From JAMLIN01 sp964476625 (lineage in GTDB: Bacteria > Pseudomonadota > Gammaproteobacteria > Burkholderiales > Burkholderiaceae_E): DNA of 31,504 bases. The position numbers and the translations under genes were made by a program. The notes under the pieces are model-generated. The model was not told the DNA's origin. It was given only the letters and a program-made list of their open reading frames with translations, and did not search any database. Every line of letters starts with the position of its first letter. Position 1 is the first letter of the stretch. This document shows positions 13,988 through 21,623 of this stretch, piece after piece. The DNA is taken from positions 1-31,504 of the forward strand of contig CAYZBJ010000046.1 of the NCBI GenBank assembly GCA_964476625.1, read 5' to 3'.

Positions 13988-16053
13988 TGGCGGACAGGCT
14001 TGCGGATTTCCTGGACAGGAAGAAGCTCGAGCTCGGTCCGGCCGGGGATGTCGCCACGCATCCATGGCGGCGTGCCGAAGCCGACGGCATCGCCTGGCTG
14101 GTGCTGGATTGCCCCGACAGCCCCGTCAACACCTTGTCGGACGAGGTTCTCGCGAGCCTCGACGAGGCGCTACGCGAGCTAGCACAGACACCCCCTCGCG
14201 CCCTCGTGATCCGCTCGGCCAAGCCCGGCGGTTTCGCGTCCGGTGCCGATATCGGCAGCTTCGAGCGGATCAGCGGCGAGAATGCCGTCGGCCTGCTGGA
14301 ACAGGGGCATGCCGTGCTGGACCGTCTGCAGGCCCTGCCCTGTCCGACCATCGCGGTCATCCACGGCGCTGCACTCGGCGCCGGCTTCGAGATCGCGCTT
14401 GCCTGCAGCCACCGCATCGCGATCGACGGCGCCTCCTTCGGATTCCCCGAGATCAACCTCGGCCTGCATCCCGGCCTTGGCGGTACGTTCCGGCTGACCG
14501 GGCTGATCGACCCGGTCGAGGCCATGACGCTGATGCTGACCGGCAGGACAGCGCACACCGAGAAGGCGGAAAAGCTGGGCATCGTGGACCTGGTCACCGA
14601 GGAACGGCATGTGCGCGCGGCGGTCGAAGCGGTGGTCAAGGGCAAGGTCGACACACCCGAGCGCGGGCTCAGGGCCCGCGCCTTCACCTTGCACAAGGCA
14701 CGCAGTCTCGCCGCCGGCCGCATGCGCACCGAGGCCGAAAGGAAGGCACCGTCGGCGCATTTCCCAGCACCCTACGCGCTGATCGATCTGTGGGAGACGC
14801 ACGGCGACGACCCTCGCGCGATGCAGAAGGCCGAGATCGCCAGCTTCGCCAGGCTGCTCGAGAGCGAAACCTCACGGAACCTGCGCCGCGTCTTCTACCT
14901 GCGCCAGGGCCTGAAGCAGGATGCCCGCGGCGATGACGGGATCAGCCATGTCCACGTCGTCGGCGCCGGTGCGATGGGCGCGGAGATCGCCGGATGGGCA
15001 GCGATCCGGGGCAAGCGCGTGACACTGGGCGACGTCAGTCCCGAGGCCCTGGCCAGGGCGATGAAACAGGTCGGGCGGATCTGCCGCGACCGGCATCTCG
15101 GCGGAATCGAAACGCGCGATGCGCTGGACCGGCTGATGCCGGACCCGAAGGGCTATGGCTACGCGTACGCCGATCTCGTGATCGAAGCCGTTCCCGAGGA
15201 TGCGGACCTGAAAGCCAGGATCCATCGCGAGGCGGCGAGCCGCATGAAGAAGGGCGCGATCCTCGCAACGAACACCTCCAGTCTTTCCCTGGCCGAACTG
15301 GCGCGATCGATTCCCGAGCCTGAGCGATTCGCCGGGCTGCATTTCTTCAATCCCGTCTCGAAGATGCTGCTGGTCGAGGTCGTGAGCCACGACCGCACCG
15401 CGCCCCAGGCCGCGGAACGTCTCGCGGCCTTCTGCGGCGCGATCGACCGGCTGCCGGCCCTCGTGCGCGACCATCCGGGCTTTCTCGTCAATCGCGCGCT
15501 GACCCCCTACCTGATGGAGGCGATGGTGCTGATGGACGAGGGCGTCCCCAAGGAGCTCATCGACCGTGCGGCGCTGGATTTCGGCATGCCGATGGGCCCG
15601 GTAACGCTGGCCGACCAGGTCGGGCTGGACATCTGCCTGGACGTGGCCGAGAGCCTGAAATCCGCGCTGGACAAGCCCCTGCCCGAGATCAGCCCGCGCC
15701 TGCTCGAGAAGGTCGAGGCGGGCGAGACCGGAAGTAAGGCTGGGCGCGGCTTCTACGACTGGTCCGATGGCGTGCCGCATCCCGAGACGAAGGCGTCCGC
15801 ACCCGACGCGCTCCAGGACCGGCTGATCCTGCCGATGCTGGATGCCTGCATGGAATGCCTGCGCACGGGTGTCGCGCGCGACGCCGACCAGGTCGACGGC
15901 GCGATGATCTTCGCCACCGGCTTCGCCCCGTTCCGTGGCGGACCCATGCACTACGCAAGGATGCGCGGCTTCGCCGACATCCGCCGCAGGCTGTCGGAGC
16001 TGGCGGATCGCCATGGCGAGCGGTTCCGCCCCGATCCTGGCTGGGACGAATGA
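13987..16053 (+). CDS. fadJ: 3-hydroxyacyl-CoA dehydrogenase / enoyl-CoA hydratase (FadJ-like)
   Basis: A 688-residue multifunctional beta-oxidation subunit. The N-terminal crotonase domain carries both catalytic glutamates, Glu135 (GAGFEIALAC) and Glu155 (FPEINLGL), with the usual spacing of 20, so enoyl-CoA hydration should be active. The NAD-binding motif GAGAMG is at 326-331, and the dehydrogenase His452 lies in GLHFFNPV with NTSSLSLAEL just before it. The C-terminal HCDH domains include DHPGFLVNRALTPYLMEAM and KAGRGFYDW. It should form an alpha2-beta2 complex with the thiolase immediately upstream. It starts on the last base of that gene's stop and its own stop overlaps the next ATG. No odd residue changes seen. 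FadJ rather than FadB is inferred from the thiolase partner and gene order. Confidence 0.93.
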   Translation: MADRLADFLDRKKLELGPAGDVATHPWRRAEADGIAWLVLDCPDSPVNTLSDEVLASLDEALRELAQTPPRALVIRSAKPGGFASGADIGSFERISGENAVGLLEQGHAVLDRLQALPCPTIAVIHGAALGAGFEIALACSHRIAIDGASFGFPEINLGLHPGLGGTFRLTGLIDPVEAMTLMLTGRTAHTEKAEKLGIVDLVTEERHVRAAVEAVVKGKVDTPERGLRARAFTLHKARSLAAGRMRTEAERKAPSAHFPAPYALIDLWETHGDDPRAMQKAEIASFARLLESETSRNLRRVFYLRQGLKQDARGDDGISHVHVVGAGAMGAEIAGWAAIRGKRVTLGDVSPEALARAMKQVGRICRDRHLGGIETRDALDRLMPDPKGYGYAYADLVIEAVPEDADLKARIHREAASRMKKGAILATNTSSLSLAELARSIPEPERFAGLHFFNPVSKMLLVEVVSHDRTAPQAAERLAAFCGAIDRLPALVRDHPGFLVNRALTPYLMEAMVLMDEGVPKELIDRAALDFGMPMGPVTLADQVGLDICLDVAESLKSALDKPLPEISPRLLEKVEAGETGSKAGRGFYDWSDGVPHPETKASAPDALQDRLILPMLDACMECLRTGVARDADQVDGAMIFATGFAPFRGGPMHYARMRGFADIRRRLSELADRHGERFRPDPGWDE

Positions 16054-17879
16054 AGCGGGCCCCCGACGCCGACGCCGTCGCACGGGAGATCGTCACGCAG
16101 ACGGGCGGCACCATCCGCCTTGCGATGCCGCTCGGCCTGGGCAAACCGGTGTCGATCGCGAATGCGCTGGTACGGATGGCCTGCGAGGATCCGCAGCTGG
16201 ATCTGTCGATCTTCACCGCACTGACACTCGAACGGCCCCGGCCGGGCAGCTCGATCGAGCGACGCTTCCTGGAACCGGCAATGGACCGGCTGTTCGGTGC
16301 CTATCCCCCGTTGTTGTACGCCGATCTGCTGCGTCGGGGCGAATTGCCCACCAACATCACGGTGAACGAGTTCTTCTTCCTGGCGGGCCGCTGGACGAGC
16401 GTCGCGCGGGCGCAGCAGGACTTCATCTCGGTCAACTACACCCATGCGCTCGACCTGCTGGCCCGGCAGCTCCGCCCGAACGTCCTGGCGCAACTGGTGG
16501 CCGAAGAAGAGGGACGATTCAGCCTGTCTGGCAATACCGACATCTCGGCCGATCTGTTCCGGATGCGACGAGGGGGTGCGCTGGATTTCATGGCGGTGGC
16601 GGAGATCCATCCAGAGCTGCCCTTCTTCGCCGGGCGCGATACCGCTCTCGGTCCGGAGGAGTTCTCCATGGTGCTCGACCGGCCCGTCGACTACGAGCTG
16701 TTCTCCGCTCCGAGACGCCCCGTGGACGATGCAAGCCATGCGATCGGCCTGCACGTCAGCCGCCTCGTCGAGGACGGCGGCACCTTGCAGATCGGCATCG
16801 GTTCGGTCGGCGATGCGGTGGCGAATGCCTTGCTGTTGCGCCATCACGGACAGGACGACGCGCTGCAGGCCGACTGTCCCTTCGTCCTCGCTCGAGGCGC
16901 GAGCGGATCCTTCGAGAGAGGGCTCTACGCCGTGACCGAGATGATGGTCGGTGGACTGCTGGAGCTGTTCGAAGCGGGAGTGATCGACCGCGACGTGGAC
17001 GGCTGCGCGATCCACGCAGGCTTCTTCGTCGAGACGCGCGACTTCTATCGCCGCCTGCGCACGATGAATCCCGAACGCCGCGCCCGGATCGGCATGGTGC
17101 CGGTCAGCTTCACCAACCAGCTCTACGGGGACGAGCCCGGTCGGCGCGCAGCGCGCAGGCAGGCACGTTTCGTCAACTCGGCGATGCAGGTGTCCGCCCT
17201 GGGCGACCTGATGTCGGACGCCTCGGCCGATGGCAAGGTCATCAGCGGTATCGGTGGGCAGTTCAATTTCGTCGAACAGGCGCTGGCGCTCGATGGCGGG
17301 CGGGCGATCATTACCGTTCCCGCCACCCGGATGGCCGATGGCCGGCCCGGCAGCAATATCTCCTGGTCGCTGCCCTCGGTCAGTGTGCCACGCCACATGC
17401 GCGACATCGTCGTGACCGAATACGGCATCGCCGATCTGCGCGGCAGGACCGACGCCGAAGTCATCGCCGCCCTGATCGGCATCGCCGACAGTCGCTTCCA
17501 GCCGGAACTCCTCAGTCGGGCGCAATCGGCAGGCAAGCTGCCTGACGATTTCCGGTTGCCGGAAGCGGCAGCGCGGAACTCGCCGGAGCGGCTTGCCGAA
17601 TGGCTGGAGCCGCATCGGGCACTGCTTCCCCCCTTCCCGTTCGGTACCGATTTCGACGAGATCGAGCAGAGACTGCTGCCTGCCCTGGAGGTGCTGAAGA
17701 ACCTGTCGCCGGGCATTCGGGGGAAGGCCAGGCTGCTGACGGCAGCCTTCGGCGGGAAAGCATCGCCGGAGGAGGAACCCGCCATGCGCCGCATGGGCTT
17801 CACCGAACGGCGCGGCGGCATCGAGGCGCTGGCCCTGCGCGGCGCGCTGCGCCTGAGCCAGCCAGCAGCAACACCATGA
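16050..17879 (+). CDS. Acetyl-CoA hydrolase/transferase family protein
   Basis: A 609-residue member of the acetyl-CoA hydrolase/CoA-transferase (class I CoA transferase) family. It contains LQIGIGSVGDAVANALLLRH, the C-terminal domain signature KVISGIGGQFNFVEQALAL with AIITVPATR, and VTEYGIADLRGRTDAE. Members either hydrolyse acetyl-CoA or swap CoA between acetate/acyl groups; the catalytic Glu of the family forms a glutamyl-CoA intermediate. In this operon it could recover CoA from acetyl-CoA made by the thiolase or activate a fatty acid by transfer, since no acyl-CoA synthetase is present. It is longer than the usual 500 or so residues because of extra material in the middle and a C-terminal tail (PEEEPAMRRMGFTERRGG). 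Start ATG overlaps the fadJ stop and its own stop overlaps the next ATG. Confidence 0.88.
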   Translation: MKRAPDADAVAREIVTQTGGTIRLAMPLGLGKPVSIANALVRMACEDPQLDLSIFTALTLERPRPGSSIERRFLEPAMDRLFGAYPPLLYADLLRRGELPTNITVNEFFFLAGRWTSVARAQQDFISVNYTHALDLLARQLRPNVLAQLVAEEEGRFSLSGNTDISADLFRMRRGGALDFMAVAEIHPELPFFAGRDTALGPEEFSMVLDRPVDYELFSAPRRPVDDASHAIGLHVSRLVEDGGTLQIGIGSVGDAVANALLLRHHGQDDALQADCPFVLARGASGSFERGLYAVTEMMVGGLLELFEAGVIDRDVDGCAIHAGFFVETRDFYRRLRTMNPERRARIGMVPVSFTNQLYGDEPGRRAARRQARFVNSAMQVSALGDLMSDASADGKVISGIGGQFNFVEQALALDGGRAIITVPATRMADGRPGSNISWSLPSVSVPRHMRDIVVTEYGIADLRGRTDAEVIAALIGIADSRFQPELLSRAQSAGKLPDDFRLPEAAARNSPERLAEWLEPHRALLPPFPFGTDFDEIEQRLLPALEVLKNLSPGIRGKARLLTAAFGGKASPEEEPAMRRMGFTERRGGIEALALRGALRLSQPAATP

Positions 17880-20428
17880 CCGGGGATCATCCGGCAGGCG
17901 ACCGTCCGACGGTGCTGATCACCGGTTCGAGCGGCTTTCTCGGGCAGGCGATCGCCAGGGGCCTGGTAGACCGCTACCGGGTGATCGGCCTCGACCGCGG
18001 CGCGCCGGCGCACCCCCCGGCCGACATGAACACCATCGAGATCGACCTCAGCTCCGATGAGAGCGTCGAGCGCGCGATCGAAGAGGCTGCCAGCTCCTGC
18101 GGCGGGCGCATCGCCTCGGTGATTCACCTCGCCGCCTACTACGACACCACCGGCGAGAACGACCCCAGGTACGACGCCGTGACCGTACAGGGCACACGAC
18201 GCCTGCTGTCCGCCCTCAAGCGATTCGAGACGCAGCAGTTGGTGTTCTCGAGCACCTTGCTCGTGCAGGCGCCGAGCCCGCATCCGGGCTCCCCGATCGA
18301 CGAGGACGGGCCGATCGCGCCGGCCTGGGCCTATCCGCGCTCGAAGGCCGAGACCGAGGCACTGATCACGAGGGAGCGAGGCGCGATCGCTACCGTGATC
18401 CTGCGGCTCGCCGGCGTCTACGACGAAGACTGCCGGGCTGCGTTCATCGCCCAGCAGATCGCGCGCATCTTCGAGCGACGCCCGACCGCCTACCTGTTCG
18501 CCGGCGACATCTCCACCGGCCAGCCCTACCTGCACCGGGACGATCTCGTCCGCGCGATGGTGCGAACCGTCGATCGGCGCGAGGCACTACCCGAGGAAAC
18601 GGTCCTGCTGATCGGCGAGGAGGAAACGCCTTCCTACCAGGAGATGCAGAAGCGGATCGGCCGACTCATCCACGACGAGGAGTGGCGCACTTTCGCCATG
18701 CCCAAGACCTTGACCCAGGCCGGGTCGTGGGTCCAGACGAAAGTGCTGGACGAGGATACCGACATCGAGCCCTGGATGATCGAGAATTCCGACGATCACT
18801 ATGAGATCGATACTTCGCGCGCCCGCCGGCTGCTCGGCTGGGAGCCGCGTCATAGCCTCCGAGCGACCTTGCCTGAGATGATCCGGCGGCTGAACTCCGA
18901 TCCGACCGACTGGTACGAAAAGAACGGGCTCGATCCATCGGCGGTGGCAGCCTCCCGCCCGGAACTGGAACAGGCAAGGCAGCGGCTTGCGGGTCCGCTC
19001 GAGCGCAGCCTTGCCGAGGTCGATGCCGACGTGGAGCGACACCGGTACCGCACGCTCTGGGCGCCGATGAGCAATGCGATGCTGGGCCTCTGGCTCGTCG
19101 TGTCGCCGTTCATCCTGGGCCTGTTCGATCGCGTCGAGACGGCGCTGCCGCCGGCACTGGGGCATGAGATCGCCGACGCCGGCGTGCGCAATACGTGGCT
19201 CGGCACCAGCATGATCGCCTCCGGGCTGCTGGTGACCGCGCTGGCGCTGCTCGGCATGTATCGCCGATGGCACTGGCTGCAATGGCTTACCGCGGCAGTC
19301 GGCCTCTGGATCATGTTCGCGCCGCTGGTCTTCTGGACGAGCAGCGCGGCCGCCTACGAAATCGGCACGCTGGTCGGCATGTTGGTCGTGGCCCTTGCCG
19401 TGATGATTCCGCCGACCCCGGGGATCGCGCACCGCGCGCTGGCATCCGACGACGACCGTCCGCTCGGCTGGAGCTATTCGCCTTCGGCCTTCACGCAGCG
19501 TATCCCCATCGTGGCCCTCGCCTTCGTCGGCCTGTTCGTCTCCCGATACCTGGCGGCCTACCAGATGGGGCACATCGACGGCCTGTGGGATCCGTTCTTT
19601 GGCCCGGGCCCCGCGTCGGTGACCAACGGCAGCGAGGCTGTCGTCACATCGTGGGTTTCGAAGGGTTTCCCGATCGCCGATGCCGGGCTGGGCGCCTTCG
19701 CCTATGGGCTGGATATCCTCGCCGGCACGATCGGCGACCGTCGCCGCTGGCGCACGATGCCGTGGATGGTGTTCCTGTTCGGCCTGCTAATCATCCCGCT
19801 CGGCGTCGTCAGCGTCTCGTTCATCATCATCCAGCCACTCCTGATCGGCGCACTGTGCACCCTGTGCATCGTCCAGGCCGCCGTGACGGTGGTGCTGATT
19901 CCCTACTCGGTCGACGAGGTGCTGGCGACGACCCAGTATCTGTGGCGTGCGAACAAGGCCGGTGAGCCCTTCTGGCGCACCTTCTGGATGGGCGGCCCGG
20001 CGCTCTCGGAGAACCAGACGCCCGAGCCCGATCTCCCGCGGCCGGCGGCAAGCGTGATCAGGGATTTCGTCTCGGGCGGCGTGAACTATCCATGGACGCT
20101 CGTACTCAGCACGGCGCTGGGCGCGCTGCTGCTGACCACACCGCTGCTCGCCCACAATGAGCCCCCACTGTACTTCAGCGATCACGTCGCCGGCTGCCTC
20201 GTCATCATGGTTGCCGTAACGGCCATGGCCGAGGTCGCTCGAGCGGTGCGCTTCCTCAATGTGCCACTCGGTGCCTGGATCGCGATGTCGTCGTTCCTGG
20301 TCGACGGCGGCACCGGCCTCGGCACCGCGCTGGGTCTCGTCGTAGGCATCGCCCTGATCGGATTGAGCCTGCCCAGGGGTAGGCGCAGCAGCGAGCACTA
20401 CGGCGGCTGGGACCGGGTCATTGTCTGA
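17876..20428 (+). CDS. Fusion: NAD-dependent epimerase + SPW repeats + VKOR-like membrane domain
   Basis: An 850-residue protein with a soluble extended SDR at the N-terminus and a polytopic membrane half. Residues 10-340 are an NAD-dependent epimerase/dehydratase: TGSSGFLG (16-23), SSTLL (125-129) and the YxxxK pair Tyr153/Lys157. Residues 394-515 match the SPW repeat (LWAPMSNAMLGLWLVVSPF, later WLQWLTAAVGLWIMFAPL). Residues 545-690 look like vitamin K epoxide reductase, with GFPIADAGLGAFAYGLDIL and the redox motif Cys661-Thr-Leu-Cys664. A second SPW-like unit follows (739-835). The paired loop cysteines of typical VKOR enzymes are absent; the equivalent loop (TNGSEAVVTSWVSK) has none. So the CxxC either works with another electron donor, perhaps quinone and a partner, or has a changed role. 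Coupled at both ends by overlapping start/stop codons. Function unknown. Confidence 0.88.
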   Translation: MTGDHPAGDRPTVLITGSSGFLGQAIARGLVDRYRVIGLDRGAPAHPPADMNTIEIDLSSDESVERAIEEAASSCGGRIASVIHLAAYYDTTGENDPRYDAVTVQGTRRLLSALKRFETQQLVFSSTLLVQAPSPHPGSPIDEDGPIAPAWAYPRSKAETEALITRERGAIATVILRLAGVYDEDCRAAFIAQQIARIFERRPTAYLFAGDISTGQPYLHRDDLVRAMVRTVDRREALPEETVLLIGEEETPSYQEMQKRIGRLIHDEEWRTFAMPKTLTQAGSWVQTKVLDEDTDIEPWMIENSDDHYEIDTSRARRLLGWEPRHSLRATLPEMIRRLNSDPTDWYEKNGLDPSAVAASRPELEQARQRLAGPLERSLAEVDADVERHRYRTLWAPMSNAMLGLWLVVSPFILGLFDRVETALPPALGHEIADAGVRNTWLGTSMIASGLLVTALALLGMYRRWHWLQWLTAAVGLWIMFAPLVFWTSSAAAYEIGTLVGMLVVALAVMIPPTPGIAHRALASDDDRPLGWSYSPSAFTQRIPIVALAFVGLFVSRYLAAYQMGHIDGLWDPFFGPGPASVTNGSEAVVTSWVSKGFPIADAGLGAFAYGLDILAGTIGDRRRWRTMPWMVFLFGLLIIPLGVVSVSFIIIQPLLIGALCTLCIVQAAVTVVLIPYSVDEVLATTQYLWRANKAGEPFWRTFWMGGPALSENQTPEPDLPRPAASVIRDFVSGGVNYPWTLVLSTALGALLLTTPLLAHNEPPLYFSDHVAGCLVIMVAVTAMAEVARAVRFLNVPLGAWIAMSSFLVDGGTGLGTALGLVVGIALIGLSLPRGRRSSEHYGGWDRVIV

Positions 20429-21527
20429 ACTGCTCGACCCGGGCAACCGCGGGCTCGTCGGCAATCTCCTCATCTTCGCGCTCAGCGCAGCGGTCATCCT
20501 GGCCGTCGGGGCGCGAACCACGCGCCTGGTCGACCGGCTTGCCCGGCTTACCGGCATCGGCCACGGTTTCGCCGGCATGCTGCTCCTGGGCGGCATCGTC
20601 TCGTTGACCGAGATCTCGACCGTCTCGACCGCATCCCTGGCCGGAAGCCCGCAACTGGCGCTGAACAATCTGCTCGGCAACGTCTCGATCAACCTGTTCC
20701 TGTTGGCCGTGGTCGACTGCATCCTTGGCCGCGAGGCACTCACGTCGTTCGTCATTCGACCGGCGATGCTGCTCCAGGGAACACTGGTCATCGTCCTGTT
20801 GTCCGTCGCAGCGATGGCCATGACGATCGGGGACTATCCGGTTTTCGGGGTCGGGCTCTGGTCGAGCGCCCTCTTCCTGCTCTGCCTCGGCGCCTTGTGG
20901 GTATCCGCGGGCTACGAGCGGCGGAAGGTCTGGGTCGCTCGCGGGGGGCCGGAGGACGACGCCAGGCCCGGTGTCGCCGGAGCGGAAGCCTCGGATGCCG
21001 TCGACCAGGCCGGGTCCGATGAAGCCTCGACCGAGCCGGCCGGAGAGAAACCGTTGCCGCTGGTCCTGCGCCTGGCTGGCTGCGGCTTGGTCATCCTCGC
21101 CGCGGGATTCGCGCTGTCGACTGCTGGCGACTCGCTGGCGGAACAGACCGGCCTGGGGGCGAGTTTCGTTGGATTCTTCCTCGTCGGCATGTCGACCTCG
21201 CTGCCCGAGCTGAGCACGACGATCCCGGCGATCCGCATGAAGCGGCATGAAATGGCGATCGGGGAAATTCTCGGCTCGAACCTGTTCAACCTGCTGCTGA
21301 TATTCCTCGCGGACGCCGTCTACGACGGCGGCCCGGTGCTGAACCAGGTGGGCGATTTCGAAGTGCTGGCCGCGCTTCTCGGTATCACCATGACCGGGGC
21401 GCTCCTGCTCGGTATGCTCGAGCGAAGGGACCGTAGCTTGTTCAGGATGGGCTACGACTCCATTGCGATCGTCGTCCTGTTCGTGGCCGGGGGGCTTGCG
21501 CTGTACCGCCTGAGCAGTGTCCCATGA
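20421..21527 (+). CDS. CaCA-type sodium/calcium exchanger-like membrane protein
   Basis: A 368-residue polytopic protein of the Ca2+:cation antiporter superfamily. Two alpha-repeats are visible: 54-95 (LLLGGIVSLTEISTVSTASL and NNLLGNVSINLF) and 252-293 (FFLVGMSTSLPELSTTIPAI and GEILGSNLFNLLLIF). Both keep the ion-binding glutamate (Glu64 and Glu263), but repeat 1 lacks the usual GTS-x-PE wording. A hydrophilic, acidic loop (about 165-212) joins the two halves, as in NCX-type exchangers. The frame starts with TTG at 20421, overlapping the previous gene by 8 bp; no earlier ATG exists in frame and the first internal ATG would remove a membrane helix, so TTG with coupled translation is the best start. 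It is last in the fad-epimerase operon. Transported ion is not decidable. Confidence 0.87.
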   Translation: MSELLDPGNRGLVGNLLIFALSAAVILAVGARTTRLVDRLARLTGIGHGFAGMLLLGGIVSLTEISTVSTASLAGSPQLALNNLLGNVSINLFLLAVVDCILGREALTSFVIRPAMLLQGTLVIVLLSVAAMAMTIGDYPVFGVGLWSSALFLLCLGALWVSAGYERRKVWVARGGPEDDARPGVAGAEASDAVDQAGSDEASTEPAGEKPLPLVLRLAGCGLVILAAGFALSTAGDSLAEQTGLGASFVGFFLVGMSTSLPELSTTIPAIRMKRHEMAIGEILGSNLFNLLLIFLADAVYDGGPVLNQVGDFEVLAALLGITMTGALLLGMLERRDRSLFRMGYDSIAIVVLFVAGGLALYRLSSVP

Positions 21528-21604
21528 CCCGTCCCCGCCGGGATCACGCCGTGGTCGGCCAGGAACACGACGTCCCGGGTCACGTTGTCGCCCGTCATGG
21601 TCAT
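21452..21604 (-). CDS. Possible 50-codon ORF downstream of nhaB
   Basis: Starting 19 bp after the nhaB stop, an ATG at 21604 has GGGAG 4-5 bases upstream and opens a frame reading MTMTGDNVTRDVVFLADHGV and on to a TAG at 21452. It runs antisense into the end of the exchanger gene. I recognise no family. The ribosome site and tight linkage to nhaB are the only support, so it may be chance. Confidence 0.2.
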   Translation of the reverse strand: MTMTGDNVTRDVVFLADHGVIPAGTGHGTLLRRYSASPPATNRTTIAMES

Positions 21605-21623
21605 CGAGCTCCCTGCACCGAGG

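Noticed and set aside
15951..17615. 554-codon - strand frame opposite the CoA transferase
   Set aside because: No motif and biased composition; the + strand product matches its family throughout.
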